Shown here: in pieces, positions 42,809 through 50,677 of the stretch
How the letters are laid out: each line of letters begins with the position of its first letter
How positions within the stretch are numbered: position 1 is the first letter of the stretch
Source: Phaeodactylibacter sp.
Lineage (GTDB): Bacteria; Bacteroidota; Bacteroidia; Chitinophagales; Saprospiraceae
NCBI RefSeq assembly: GCF_022763345.1
Contig: NZ_JALEGS010000058.1
Span: forward strand, 27,986-91,985
Length of the DNA: 64,000 nt
Direction of reading: 5' to 3'
Position numbers and translations under genes: made by a program
The notes under the pieces: model-generated
Seen by the model: the letters and a program-made list of their open reading frames with translations, nothing else
Database searches by the model: none
Told to the model about the DNA's origin: nothing

Positions 42809-42962
42809 CGGGGTGGGGACACAGATTGGACGGATTACGCAGATTTTCACTGATTTCCAGGAGGGCCTTCAAGCGGGGCGGGCCTCGTTGGGCAGATCAG
42901 TGTCATCAGTATTGTACCATTATCGTGCGTGGAGGGTTGGGATACAGATTGCATAGATTTCG
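42809..42962. repeat. degenerate direct repeats of a 9-nt AGATT unit
   Basis: Copies of (A/G)GATT-type units recur every 9 nt at 42821-42853 (CAGATTGGA, CGGATTACG, CAGATTTTC, then CTGATTTCC), and again at 42944-42960. The 31-nt windows at 42809-42839 and 42932-42962 agree at 23 positions. They sit in a 249-bp gap between the aminotransferase and the CHU_C gene. I see no gene here. Similar low-complexity blocks occur between genes in other Bacteroidota (my recollection, unchecked). Confidence 0.45.
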
Positions 42963-43015
42963 AGCATGAGCCATCTAAAAAGGCAGACACTCCAAAATCC
43001 CCCCACCCTAAACCA

Positions 43016-45271
43016 TCACCGAATAACGGTAGCCGCACTCTTGTACTCATATTTGTCTCCCCTGGGCCCGGTGAAGGTTACCAACACCATATACACCCCA
43101 TTGGGCACAAAATCACCCGTATTGACCTTTCGGCCGTTCCAGCCATCAATGGGGTCATTGGTTTCAAAAACCGTTTCCCCCCAGCGGTTGACGATGATCA
43201 TTCGGAAATTAGTCGCCCCTTCAAGGACACCGGTACCCAGGTACTCATCATTCAGGCCATCCTGGTTGGGGGTAAAGGCATTGGGCAGGAAGTAGCGCAC
43301 CTGCGGAATAACATCCAAAAGTTGCACCAGCGTATCCTGGCATCCGCTGGGGTGCGTGACAATCTGCCGTACCTCGTATACGCCTGTGTCCCGGAACTCA
43401 TGTGTAGGACTGGGAGCAATGGATTGATTGCCGTCCCCAAAGTCATAGGACCAGCGGGTAGCGCCGATCGATTCATCGAAGAAGCTGACCAATGGCTCCA
43501 GGTTGCTCGGGCGGTCCGGGGTAAACGAAAAACCTGCCACGGGCGAAGGCAATATGGTAATAAGATCGCCAAAGGTGGTATCAATCTGACATCCGATTGG
43601 GGACACAATATCGATGCTCACGGTGTAAGTCCCTGGCATTTCATAAGTATAAGTGGGGCTGATCACACTATCCATTCCACCGTCTCCAAAATCCCAGGTA
43701 ATGTCATACGCCTCACTAATTGGTGTGGAAAGGTTATTGAAAAAGATCTCTGCGGGTGCGCAAGCTGTGAAGTCACTCGGTGCAATCACAATAAGCTCTG
43801 GTACGGGAAAGTAATCAATGGGCAAGGTGTAAGAATCCTCGCACTCATTGATGTCCGTAACCGTTAAGGTGGCAGGGAACGATCCCGGATCAGGATAAGT
43901 GTAAACAGGATTTTGCTCGGATGAAGCCCCGCCATCGCCAAAGGCCCAGGACCAATCTGTGATTTGTCCGCTACCGGAGAAAGAGGCATCGGTGAAGACC
44001 GTGGGGCCAGCAATACAGGTATCATAATCAAAGCTGAATTCCGCCTCGATGCCAGGATAAATTTCCACACGTATGTCGGCAGTATCGCCACACTGCGTAT
44101 TGGGGTTGAGAATAAGGTTGCCAAAATAAGTCCCCGTATCCGGAAAGTTGATAGCGGGTTCCCAATCGCTAAACGATACCTCCTGCCCCTCTACCATAAA
44201 GGACCAGTTGTAGGTTTCAATGAAGGATTCCTGAAAACTTTCGTTGCTAAAATTGACCGTGTTTTGACCACAGGATACCACTACGTATTCCTGGTTTGCA
44301 CTGAGGTCCGCTGCCCCCACTACCGCTTCTACTGTGGGGTCACAGGGCGCCACATTAAACTGGAAATCCCGGGTCGTCGTGCTCAGCAAATTACCCGTAG
44401 CATCGAACTCTTGTACACAGACTGCAACGACATATTGGCCCAGATTGATCGGCGTACCCGTTAGCAAACCGGTATTCGGGTCGATTTGCAGGTTAGCTTC
44501 CGGCCCCATCGGCTGGGTGGGCGTAAAATTGGGCCCCAGAAAATTGATCGTATTGTAAGGCGGGGGACAGGCGGGACCGGGGCGCGCTCCCTCACAAGTC
44601 AGGTAAAGCGGATCTGTGAGCAGGTTGCCACCACCGTCATAAGAAGAGCACAAACTGTACACCAACTGATGGCCGTCCACATCGGTGGCACTATGGTCAA
44701 ATTCCAGTGGAGCCCCCGCACAGATGATGATGGGTGGAAATTCATTGAAAATCGGGCTGTTGTTGCATGCCTGTTGAGCCTCTGGCGTTATTTCAGTAAA
44801 GAAGGTAGAACCGGTGTCGCCAGGCGCAATAATATTGGAAATCGTCACATTGCGGCAGCACCGCTGATAGGCTATGAAGTAGCTCTCCGGCGATTGAGGC
44901 AACTGTAGCTCGAACCGGTAAAGCCCTTCTTCCACTTTCACATTCGGTGGGATCAGACAGGGATAATCCGGGCGTTCCACATCGGTTACGCTCTGCAGTG
45001 GGGCATCAACTTGCAGGAAAGGGTTGCCCTGGGTCTCTCCGGAGCAATTGCCGGAACAGTTGTATACAGCAATGAAGGCTTCCGCATCAAAGTCTGCACA
45101 ATCCGTACAGTTGCCATCCCGGTAAATCTTCAGTGTGATTTCATAAGTATCCTCACCCAGGCAGGCGTAGGTCATCACACCACCAATGATATGCTTGGCC
45201 TGTAGCCCCAATGGCAATAGCAAGGTCAGCGCTATTGCAAGGGTGTTTTTCACAGATAAATGGTTTACCAT
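43016..45271 (-). CDS. gliding-motility-type PKD protein with CHU_C tail (downstream copy)
   Basis: A 751-residue exported protein. A signal peptide (residues 1-25) is followed by HIIGGVMTYACLG, a conserved N-terminal start shared with its neighbour. Then come an unassigned Cys-containing region (about 30-335; conserved SYFIAYQRCCRNVTISNI and FDHSATDVDG), several PKD domains (about 415-645; WSWAFGDGGASSEQNPVYTY, TWDFGDGGMDS, YDFGDGNQS), and a CHU_C type IX tail (about 660-751: FLPNAFTPNQDGLNDEYLG and VFETNDPIDGWNG). Likely exposed on the cell surface. It starts 43 bp after the stop of its paralog. Confidence 0.93.
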   Translation of the reverse strand: MVNHLSVKNTLAIALTLLLPLGLQAKHIIGGVMTYACLGEDTYEITLKIYRDGNCTDCADFDAEAFIAVYNCSGNCSGETQGNPFLQVDAPLQSVTDVERPDYPCLIPPNVKVEEGLYRFELQLPQSPESYFIAYQRCCRNVTISNIIAPGDTGSTFFTEITPEAQQACNNSPIFNEFPPIIICAGAPLEFDHSATDVDGHQLVYSLCSSYDGGGNLLTDPLYLTCEGARPGPACPPPYNTINFLGPNFTPTQPMGPEANLQIDPNTGLLTGTPINLGQYVVAVCVQEFDATGNLLSTTTRDFQFNVAPCDPTVEAVVGAADLSANQEYVVVSCGQNTVNFSNESFQESFIETYNWSFMVEGQEVSFSDWEPAINFPDTGTYFGNLILNPNTQCGDTADIRVEIYPGIEAEFSFDYDTCIAGPTVFTDASFSGSGQITDWSWAFGDGGASSEQNPVYTYPDPGSFPATLTVTDINECEDSYTLPIDYFPVPELIVIAPSDFTACAPAEIFFNNLSTPISEAYDITWDFGDGGMDSVISPTYTYEMPGTYTVSIDIVSPIGCQIDTTFGDLITILPSPVAGFSFTPDRPSNLEPLVSFFDESIGATRWSYDFGDGNQSIAPSPTHEFRDTGVYEVRQIVTHPSGCQDTLVQLLDVIPQVRYFLPNAFTPNQDGLNDEYLGTGVLEGATNFRMIIVNRWGETVFETNDPIDGWNGRKVNTGDFVPNGVYMVLVTFTGPRGDKYEYKSAATVIR

Positions 45272-45314
45272 AGCTTGTGTCGTTTTCTTCGTAAGAGGAC
45301 CCGACAGCCACCCT

Positions 45315-47609
45315 TTATCGGATAACAGTCACCGTACCCTTTATCTCAACGGGCGCACCACGGGGCGGGGTATAGGTCACCCTGGAAAAATAAACACCCT
45401 GTGGCACAGGTTGCCCCTGATTATTAAACCGCCCATTCCAGCCTTGTTGCGGATCGTCTGTTGAAAATACATTTTCGCCCCAGCGGTTCCAAATATTCAA
45501 CTCAAAGGATTTCATTCCGTTCGTAAATCCTTTGCCTTTATAGACATCGTTTAGCCCATCATCGTTGGGCGTAAAGGCATTGGGCAGGAAAAAAGTGGCC
45601 TTAGGCTGAATATCCACCACCTGAACCGCCGTGTCCTGGCATCCCAGCGGATGGGTAACAATGAGCCGCACCTCCTGAAAGCCGGTGTCCCGGAAAGCAT
45701 GTATGGGGTTAGGCTCCTGAGCCGTGTATGGGTCTTCCAAATACCAAAACCACTGGTCAGCGCCCTGGGATAAATCCGTAAAGGCGACTTCAGGGTTAAA
45801 TACGTCCGGATCCTGTGGGCTAAAAGCAAAGTTAGCAACGGGTGATGGGTCAATAACGATCAATTCCCTAAATACAGTATCTGTCACACAGCCAATCGGG
45901 GAGGTAATCTGCAGGCTGACATCATAGGTGCCTTCGGATTCAAAAATATGAGTAGGGCTAAGTTCAGTGGAAGTAACGCCGTCCCCAAAATCCCAAAAGG
46001 TCTCGTAATTTACATTGACCGGCTCCGAGAGATTATCAAAACTAATCTCCGCCGGGGCACAACCATCAAATCGGTTAGGCGCCACCACAATCAGTGCAGG
46101 CACAGGGAAGTAACTCACCGGCTTGACAATTGAATCCTGGCAGCCATTAATATCGGTTACCCGAAGTTTTACTTGTTGGAGCCCGGGCTCCTGATAGCGG
46201 TAAGCCGGATCAGGATTGGAGGAGCCGCCACCGTCTCCAAAATTCCAGGAATAATTGGTGATTTCCGTTTGGGTAGCGGTCATATTCGTAAAAGCGACCG
46301 GGCCGGCTACGCAGGTATCATAAGCTGCCGTAAAATCGGCTTCAATTTCAGGAAAGAGCTCTACGATAATACTGGCCGTGTCTCCGCATTGTGAATTGGG
46401 GTTGAGGATAAGGCTACCCCGGAATGTGCCATACTCAGGAAACCGCAGATCAGCATTCCACGTCGTCACCGTAGTATCTCGCCCGTTGCCAAGATCAAAC
46501 CTCCAGAAATAGTTGTCTATAAAGCTCTCATCAAAACTTTGATTGACGATAAATACATCCCGGTCAGCACACTGGCTAATGTATAGGTCGACACCAACCG
46601 CATTATCTTCCGCAATATCTGCTTTGACCGTGGGCTCGCAGAAAGTCACGTTGAACTGAAAATCACGGCGCACGACACTGAGCAATTCTCCATTCCGGAA
46701 CTCACTCACACAAACGCCCACCACAAACTGCCCCTGCGCATTGGGTGAACCTGTGATCAGCCCGGAGTTGACATTGATGTTGACATCTGTATTATTGCCC
46801 AGTGGCTGAGTCGGGTTATAAAACGGGCCAATAAAATTGACCGGATCGTAAGGCGGGCGGGACTCAGGGTTTGGAGCCAGGCCATTCATCGCAGTAGGCA
46901 TATTGAAGTTAAGCCCTCCGCCCAGGAATGGGGCACAAAACTCGTAAACCAGTTGATCGCCATCCGGATCGGTAGCGGAGTGGTCGAAATTGATGGGCTC
47001 ATTGGCACATATCACCGGTGGCGCAAAGTTGTTGAATGTTGGGCTGCTGTTGCAAACCTGCTGCGCTGCAGACGTCAGTTCCATAAAGTAGGTCGCGCCG
47101 GAGTCGCCCGGAGCGAGGATGTTGGAAATCGTGTTGTTCCGGCAGCACCGCTGGTAAGTTATATAGTAGCTTTCGTCAATCACCGGCAGGTCGAGCAGCG
47201 GGAAAGTGTAAACACCCTGCTCTACGCATACATTGGATGGGACAATTACACAGGGGTTATCTTCCTGCGGGTTCACTGTATTCCGGGTGGGGTTGGGCAA
47301 AATCAACACGGTATAAGGTTCTTCATCGCTCTCCGTGTAGATGGTAACGGTGGCCGGAAAAGACCCACCTGGCGCAGAGTCAAAGTCTGCACCGCCGCCC
47401 TGACAGTCCCTGTACATATTCATGTAAAACTGGTAAGTCCTGGTGCCTGTTCCAGGGTCACCATTTGTCCAGCCGAGGCATTCATAGGTAATTTCTCCAC
47501 CAATAATATGAGCAGCCGAAAGTCGGTTAAAAAACAGACTGGCAAAAAAGATTGAAAAAAAACAGCAGTAGCGTAATAAGTCAGCTCTGAGCATCGTTTT
47601 CTGAGTCAT
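45315..47609 (-). CDS. gliding-motility-type PKD protein with CHU_C tail (upstream copy)
   Basis: A 764-residue paralog of the gene at 43016-45271 with the same order: signal peptide, HIIGGEITYECLG, an unassigned region with SYYITYQRCCRNNTISNILA and FDHSATDPDG, PKD domains (NYSWNFGDGGGSSNPDPAYRY, FWDFGDGVTS) and the CHU_C tail (FLPNAFTPNDDGLNDVYKG, QGWNGRFNNQGQPVP). The longest start is at 47609, but the promoter at 47621-47652 would place transcription start only a few nt before it; the ATG at 47594 (MLRADLLRYCC) is probably the real one. First gene of a two-gene operon. Confidence 0.93.
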   Translation of the reverse strand: MTQKTMLRADLLRYCCFFSIFFASLFFNRLSAAHIIGGEITYECLGWTNGDPGTGTRTYQFYMNMYRDCQGGGADFDSAPGGSFPATVTIYTESDEEPYTVLILPNPTRNTVNPQEDNPCVIVPSNVCVEQGVYTFPLLDLPVIDESYYITYQRCCRNNTISNILAPGDSGATYFMELTSAAQQVCNSSPTFNNFAPPVICANEPINFDHSATDPDGDQLVYEFCAPFLGGGLNFNMPTAMNGLAPNPESRPPYDPVNFIGPFYNPTQPLGNNTDVNINVNSGLITGSPNAQGQFVVGVCVSEFRNGELLSVVRRDFQFNVTFCEPTVKADIAEDNAVGVDLYISQCADRDVFIVNQSFDESFIDNYFWRFDLGNGRDTTVTTWNADLRFPEYGTFRGSLILNPNSQCGDTASIIVELFPEIEADFTAAYDTCVAGPVAFTNMTATQTEITNYSWNFGDGGGSSNPDPAYRYQEPGLQQVKLRVTDINGCQDSIVKPVSYFPVPALIVVAPNRFDGCAPAEISFDNLSEPVNVNYETFWDFGDGVTSTELSPTHIFESEGTYDVSLQITSPIGCVTDTVFRELIVIDPSPVANFAFSPQDPDVFNPEVAFTDLSQGADQWFWYLEDPYTAQEPNPIHAFRDTGFQEVRLIVTHPLGCQDTAVQVVDIQPKATFFLPNAFTPNDDGLNDVYKGKGFTNGMKSFELNIWNRWGENVFSTDDPQQGWNGRFNNQGQPVPQGVYFSRVTYTPPRGAPVEIKGTVTVIR

Positions 47610-47620
47610 TTAGTAAAGCA

Positions 47621-47652
47621 CAAAAGTATTTGCTTGCGTATCACAAGGGCAA
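47621..47652 (-). promoter_or_regulatory. promoter of the CHU_C operon
   Basis: On the minus strand TTG (47650-47652), 21 nt, TACTTTTG (47621-47628). The predicted start near 47614 leaves almost no leader before the ATG at 47609, which favours the ATG at 47594. Confidence 0.5.
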
Positions 47653-47868
47653 GATACAGATAGTTTCGAAGTACAAGCTTTTTTGAAATACTATTTCGCC
47701 GGTTGGTAAAACTATTGACAATCGGCAGCTCTCTGAATCTGATTGTGCTTTACATCGCTTCCCAAAAACCGTACCCGCAGCGCCTACCGTATAGAGAAGG
47801 GCTGCATGACTCAACCAAACTGTATGACATTGATTCATTTTTTAATTGCCATAAAACCACCATTAGGT

Positions 47869-48468
47869 ATGATCACCTTTACTAATGGTAGAGCATCTGC
47901 CGGACAGCAGCAGGACTTCGGTCAGGCGCTGACGGTGCTCCGCGACGGCGGGCTGCTGCTCTACCCCACAGACACGGTATGGAGTGTCGGTTGCGATGCA
48001 ACTGACCCCGCAGCCCTCCGTAGATTAAGGGCTATGAAATCCATTGATCAGCACGAATGCCTTGAGCTTCTGGTCGATTCCCCCAAAATGCTGAAGCAGT
48101 ACATTGCGCATTTCCACCCGCGCATCGAAACCCTGCTTTCTTTCCATTTGCGGCCGCTTACGGTACGCTATGAGCGGGGGCGCAACCTGCCGCAGGAAGC
48201 CCTGGATCAGGAAGGCAGCATTGCCATCCGTATCGTGCAGGATGAGTATTGTCAGTCTTTGATCCGCAAGCTTGGCCGCCCGATTGTCGCACTGCCTGCT
48301 GATTTGAAGCCCAATGCTTTCCCCGCAAATTTCGGTGCCATCAGCTCCGATATTATCGAACAAGTGGACTACATCGTTCATCACCGTAGAAACGATAAGT
48401 CTATTGCGCAACCCTCGGTGATGGTACAGCTCGGCCACAAAGATGAGCTTGAATTCCTCAGGGAGTAG
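47869..48468 (+). CDS. Sua5/YciO/YrdC-family L-threonylcarbamoyladenylate synthase-like protein
   Basis: A 199-residue protein of the YrdC fold. GGLLLYPTDTVWSVGCDATDP (about residues 27-47) is the nucleotide-binding signature YPTDTxY/WxxGC. The usual KxR loop reads LRAMKSIDQHECLELLVDS, atypical for Sua5, where K-R-P-x-x-K-P-L is common. SIAIRIVQDEY matches the next family block. It makes the threonylcarbamoyl-AMP precursor of t6A in tRNA or belongs to the related YciO group; the loop difference makes the assignment less firm. Start taken at MITFTNG (47869), with an unlikely longer frame from 47743. Confidence 0.8.
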   Translation: MITFTNGRASAGQQQDFGQALTVLRDGGLLLYPTDTVWSVGCDATDPAALRRLRAMKSIDQHECLELLVDSPKMLKQYIAHFHPRIETLLSFHLRPLTVRYERGRNLPQEALDQEGSIAIRIVQDEYCQSLIRKLGRPIVALPADLKPNAFPANFGAISSDIIEQVDYIVHHRRNDKSIAQPSVMVQLGHKDELEFLRE

Positions 48469-48506
48469 TCCCGGGAATTAAAGAAGCGCGTAAACAAAAG
48501 AATTTC

Positions 48507-48539
48507 AAAAAAGCCGGCAAAGGAATTTGTCGGCTTTTT
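48507..48539 (+). terminator. intrinsic terminator of the Sua5-like gene
   Basis: AAAAAGCCG at about 48508-48516 pairs with CGGCTTTTT (48531-48539) around a loop of about 13 nt, followed by CTATTC. The T-run is inside the 3' stem. The loop contains TTTG used as the -33 box of the next promoter. Confidence 0.65.
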
Positions 48540-48559
48540 CTATTCATTTTGTATCTTTG
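48526..48559 (+). promoter_or_regulatory. upstream promoter of tRNA-Arg/rpmB operon
   Basis: TTTG (48526-48529), 22 nt, TATCTTTG (48552-48559), exact -7 consensus. The -33 box is in the loop of the preceding terminator, a tight overlap. It would give a transcript starting near 48565. Confidence 0.5.
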
Positions 48560-48610
48560 CAGTCCCCGCTGAAAGAAAAGCACGGAAGCGGCAAAAAATT
48601 GGTTTCAAAG

Positions 48611-48641
48611 TTGCAGGTTTAAAAATTGAATCTTATCTTTG
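48611..48641 (+). promoter_or_regulatory. proximal promoter of tRNA-Arg/rpmB operon
   Basis: TTG (48611-48613), 20 nt, TATCTTTG (48634-48641). The predicted start lies about 12 nt before the tRNA. Two tandem copies of the same TATCTTTGCAG element, 82 nt apart, suggest strong, possibly growth-regulated transcription. Confidence 0.6.
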
Positions 48642-48660
48642 CAGCCGCTAACAACGAAAT

Positions 48661-48734
48661 GGCTCTGTAGCTCAACTGGATAGAGCACTTGACTACGGAT
48701 CAAGAGGTTTCAGGTTCGAATCCTGACAGAGTCA
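48661..48734 (+). tRNA. tRNA-Arg (anticodon ACG)
   Basis: A 74-nt cloverleaf. The acceptor GGCTCTG pairs with CAGAGTC with one wobble, the anticodon stem CTTGA/TCAAG frames the loop CTACGGA (anticodon ACG at 48694-48696), and the T-arm TCAGG-TTCGAAT-CCTGA is intact. The discriminator base is A and CCA is not encoded. The A34 would be deaminated to inosine by TadA, as in other bacteria. Confidence 0.95.
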
Positions 48735-48763
48735 CTATTTAATTCTAAAAGTCCTAGAATCAC

Positions 48764-48813
48764 CTGAATAGCTCAATGTCCGAGCCTGAGTAGCCGAGCG
48801 TTGAGCTGTTTAG
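48764..48813 (+). promoter_or_regulatory. stem-loop in the rpmB leader
   Basis: CTGAATAGCTCAATG (48764-48778) pairs with CGTTGAGCTGTTTAG (48799-48813): 15 pairs, of which three are G-T wobbles, so the two arms are not simple copies. The 20-nt loop has CCGAG at each end. It lies between tRNA-Arg and the L28 start, just before an AAAGGA Shine-Dalgarno-like sequence (48817-48822 region). A ribosomal-protein leader is possible; a processing site for tRNA is an alternative. Confidence 0.45.
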
Positions 48814-48829
48814 TTAAAAGGAATACGCG

Positions 48830-49078
48830 ATGTCCAAAGTTTGTCAACTCACAGGTAAGCGCCCGGTAGCCGGCAATTCGGTTTCTTTCTCTAACAAGAA
48901 GACCAAGCGCCGTTTTCTGCCCAATCTGCACACGAAGCGTTTCTTCATTCCTGAAAAGAATGAATGGGTAACGCTCAAGGTTAGCGCCAGCGCAATGCGC
49001 ACAATCGATAAAATAGGCATTTACGAGTTTATCAAGCGCCAGCAGAAAAAGGGGTTTGATGTAGGTGTCGAACTGTAA
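48830..49078 (+). CDS. rpmB: 50S ribosomal protein L28
   Basis: An 82-residue ribosomal protein. It starts MSKVCQLTGKRPVAGNSVSFSNK, the L28 signature with its first Cys, followed by KRRFLPNLHTKRFFIPE. Cys residues of the zinc-binding form are reduced to one here. AAAGGA about 8 nt upstream of the ATG is one of the few Shine-Dalgarno-like sites in the window. It follows tRNA-Arg by about 95 nt and precedes rpmG in the conserved Bacteroidota order. Confidence 0.97.
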   Translation: MSKVCQLTGKRPVAGNSVSFSNKKTKRRFLPNLHTKRFFIPEKNEWVTLKVSASAMRTIDKIGIYEFIKRQQKKGFDVGVEL

Positions 49079-49102
49079 GCAAGACCATAAATAGTTAGAA
49101 CG

Positions 49103-49291
49103 ATGGCTAAGAAAAGCAAAGGCAACCGCATTCAGGTAATCCTCGAATGCACAGAGCATAAGAAATCCGGACTGCCAGGTACTTCCCGCTATGTTACGGA
49201 GAAAAACCGTAAGAATACACCAGATCGCCTGGAACTCAAAAAGTTCAACCCCATCATGAAGCGTGTGACGCTGCACCGCGAGATCAAGTAA
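49103..49291 (+). CDS. rpmG: 50S ribosomal protein L33
   Basis: A 62-residue ribosomal protein of the Bacteroidota type, with MAKKSKGNRIQVILECTEHK at the start and YVTEKNRKNTPDRLELKKF in the middle. The C-terminal Cys pair found in zinc-binding L33 is missing: only one Cys is visible, so this is the Cys-poor form. It starts 24 bp after rpmB. Confidence 0.96.
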   Translation: MAKKSKGNRIQVILECTEHKKSGLPGTSRYVTEKNRKNTPDRLELKKFNPIMKRVTLHREIK

Positions 49292-49363
49292 GTTTGCAAA
49301 GCAGCACTTTATCGCTTATTTTTGTGATGTTGACTTTACTTAATATTCTTAAAGCGAGGTATA

Positions 49364-49540
49364 ATGGCTAAGAAAGTATCTAAGAACGCAAGGGTTGCAC
49401 AACGTGCAGCAAACGCAGGGTCCGGCCGTGATCACGTCAAAGTGATTAAGAGCATCAAAGATCCTAAGACAGGTAAATATTCCTATAAAGAAGTGGTCAT
49501 CCACAAGGATGCCGTTAAGGAGTTTTTCGCTAGCAAGTAA
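49364..49540 (+). CDS. DUF4295 family small protein
   Basis: A 58-residue basic protein beginning MAKKVSKNARVAQRAANAGS and continuing KVIKSIKDPKTGKYSYKEVVI. It matches DUF4295, small Bacteroidota proteins always found after rpmG and before ftsY. Function unknown; probably ribosome-associated given size, charge and company (inference). Read directly from 49364 ATG to the TAA at 49538-49540. Confidence 0.92.
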   Translation: MAKKVSKNARVAQRAANAGSGRDHVKVIKSIKDPKTGKYSYKEVVIHKDAVKEFFASK

Positions 49541-49573
49541 TTCACTTGTCTGACAGCAAGTAAACGTGTACAT

Positions 49574-49609
49574 CAAAGAGGCTTTTCTTCTGCAAGGAAA
49601 GCCTCTTTG
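49574..49609 (+). terminator. terminator or attenuator before ftsY
   Basis: CAAAGAGGCTTT (49574-49585) pairs exactly with AAAGCCTCTTTG (49598-49609), 12 bp, 12-nt loop. Only 18 bp separate it from the ftsY ATG. It may attenuate the ribosomal operon, limiting expression of ftsY. Confidence 0.6.
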
Positions 49610-49627
49610 CCTATTTATCAAACGCCT

Positions 49628-50590
49628 ATGAGTTTCTTTAAAAAGTTTTTCAATAAAGAGAAAAAACAGGACCTGGATAAAGGGCTGGAGAAAACCAAAA
49701 GCAGCCTCTTCGGACAGATTACCAAGGCCGTTGCCGGTAAGTCTACCGTAGATGAGGAAGTCCTGGATGAACTGGAATCTATTCTCATCGCCTCCGATGT
49801 CGGGCTGGATACCACTGTCAAAATTATTGATCGTATTGAAGAGCGGGTCCGCCGCGACAAGTACCTCAATACCTCAGAACTCAACGAAATCCTTCGGGAC
49901 GAAATCGTACAGTTGCTGGCTGAGAACAATACGGTTGATATTGAAGACTACACCCTGCCTTCCGACAGTAAGCCGAATGTGATCCTCGTTGTCGGTGTGA
50001 ATGGCGTAGGCAAGACCACCACAATTGGTAAACTGGCGCATCAATACAAAGCAAAAGGCAAAAAAGTAGTCCTCGGTGCAGGTGATACCTTCCGGGCTGC
50101 TGCGGTGGACCAACTCGAAATTTGGTCCAAGCGGGTGGGCTGTGACTTTTTCAGCAAGGGGATGAATACAGATCCTGCTGCTGTAGCCTACGAAACCGTG
50201 CAGCACGCTATCCAAAACGACTGTGATGTCGCGATTATCGACACCGCCGGCCGCCTCCATACCAAGGTCAATCTGATGAAGGAGCTGTCCAAAATCCGCC
50301 GCTCCGTAGCCAAAAGCCTAGAGGGCGCCCCTCACGAAGTCCTTTTGGTGCTCGATGCCACGACTGGACAAAATGCCTTTGAGCAGGCTAAGCACTTCAC
50401 CGATGCTACCGAAGTTTCCGCCCTGGCCCTTACCAAACTGGACGGTACGGCCAAAGGAGGCGTAGCCATCGGCATCTCCGATCAGTTCAAAGTGCCTATC
50501 AAATACATTGGAGTAGGAGAGGGGATTGAGCAGCTGCAAGTCTTCAATAAGCGGGCTTTTGTGGAATCGCTCTTCGAAGGCGTGGTTTAG
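49628..50590 (+). CDS. ftsY: signal recognition particle receptor FtsY
   Basis: A 320-residue GTPase that docks ribosome-SRP complexes at the inner membrane. The start is MSFFKKFFNKEKKQ, an amphipathic basic lipid-binding helix; the long acidic A domain of E. coli FtsY is missing, as usual in this phylum. G-domain motifs: GVNGVGKTTTIGKLA (G1), GDTFRAAAVDQL, IIDTAGRLHTKVN (G3), ALTKLDGTAKGG (G4) and GVGEG near the end. It is the last gene of the tRNA-rpmB-rpmG-DUF4295-ftsY unit. Confidence 0.97.
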   Translation: MSFFKKFFNKEKKQDLDKGLEKTKSSLFGQITKAVAGKSTVDEEVLDELESILIASDVGLDTTVKIIDRIEERVRRDKYLNTSELNEILRDEIVQLLAENNTVDIEDYTLPSDSKPNVILVVGVNGVGKTTTIGKLAHQYKAKGKKVVLGAGDTFRAAAVDQLEIWSKRVGCDFFSKGMNTDPAAVAYETVQHAIQNDCDVAIIDTAGRLHTKVNLMKELSKIRRSVAKSLEGAPHEVLLVLDATTGQNAFEQAKHFTDATEVSALALTKLDGTAKGGVAIGISDQFKVPIKYIGVGEGIEQLQVFNKRAFVESLFEGVV

Positions 50591-50609
50591 AAAACCCTTC
50601 AAGACATTA

Positions 50610-50651
50610 AAAAGGGCTGTTCAGCAGCGAAAACTGCCGGACAACCCTTTT
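50610..50651. terminator. bidirectional terminator after ftsY
   Basis: AAAAGGG (50610-50616) pairs with CCCTTTT (50645-50651). Inside, TGTTC/GGACA and CAG/CTG continue the helix with one mismatch. T-rich on the 3' side (TTTTCTTTT), and A-rich on the other, so it can end ftsY and the convergent desaturase gene. Confidence 0.7.
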
Positions 50652-50677
50652 CTTTTCAGCGCTATTTGTAAGAACGT

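Noticed and set aside
42929..43867. Open frame of 312 codons on the plus strand opposite the CHU_C tail
   Set aside because: Shadow of the CHU_C and PKD coding sequence; no start context or motif.
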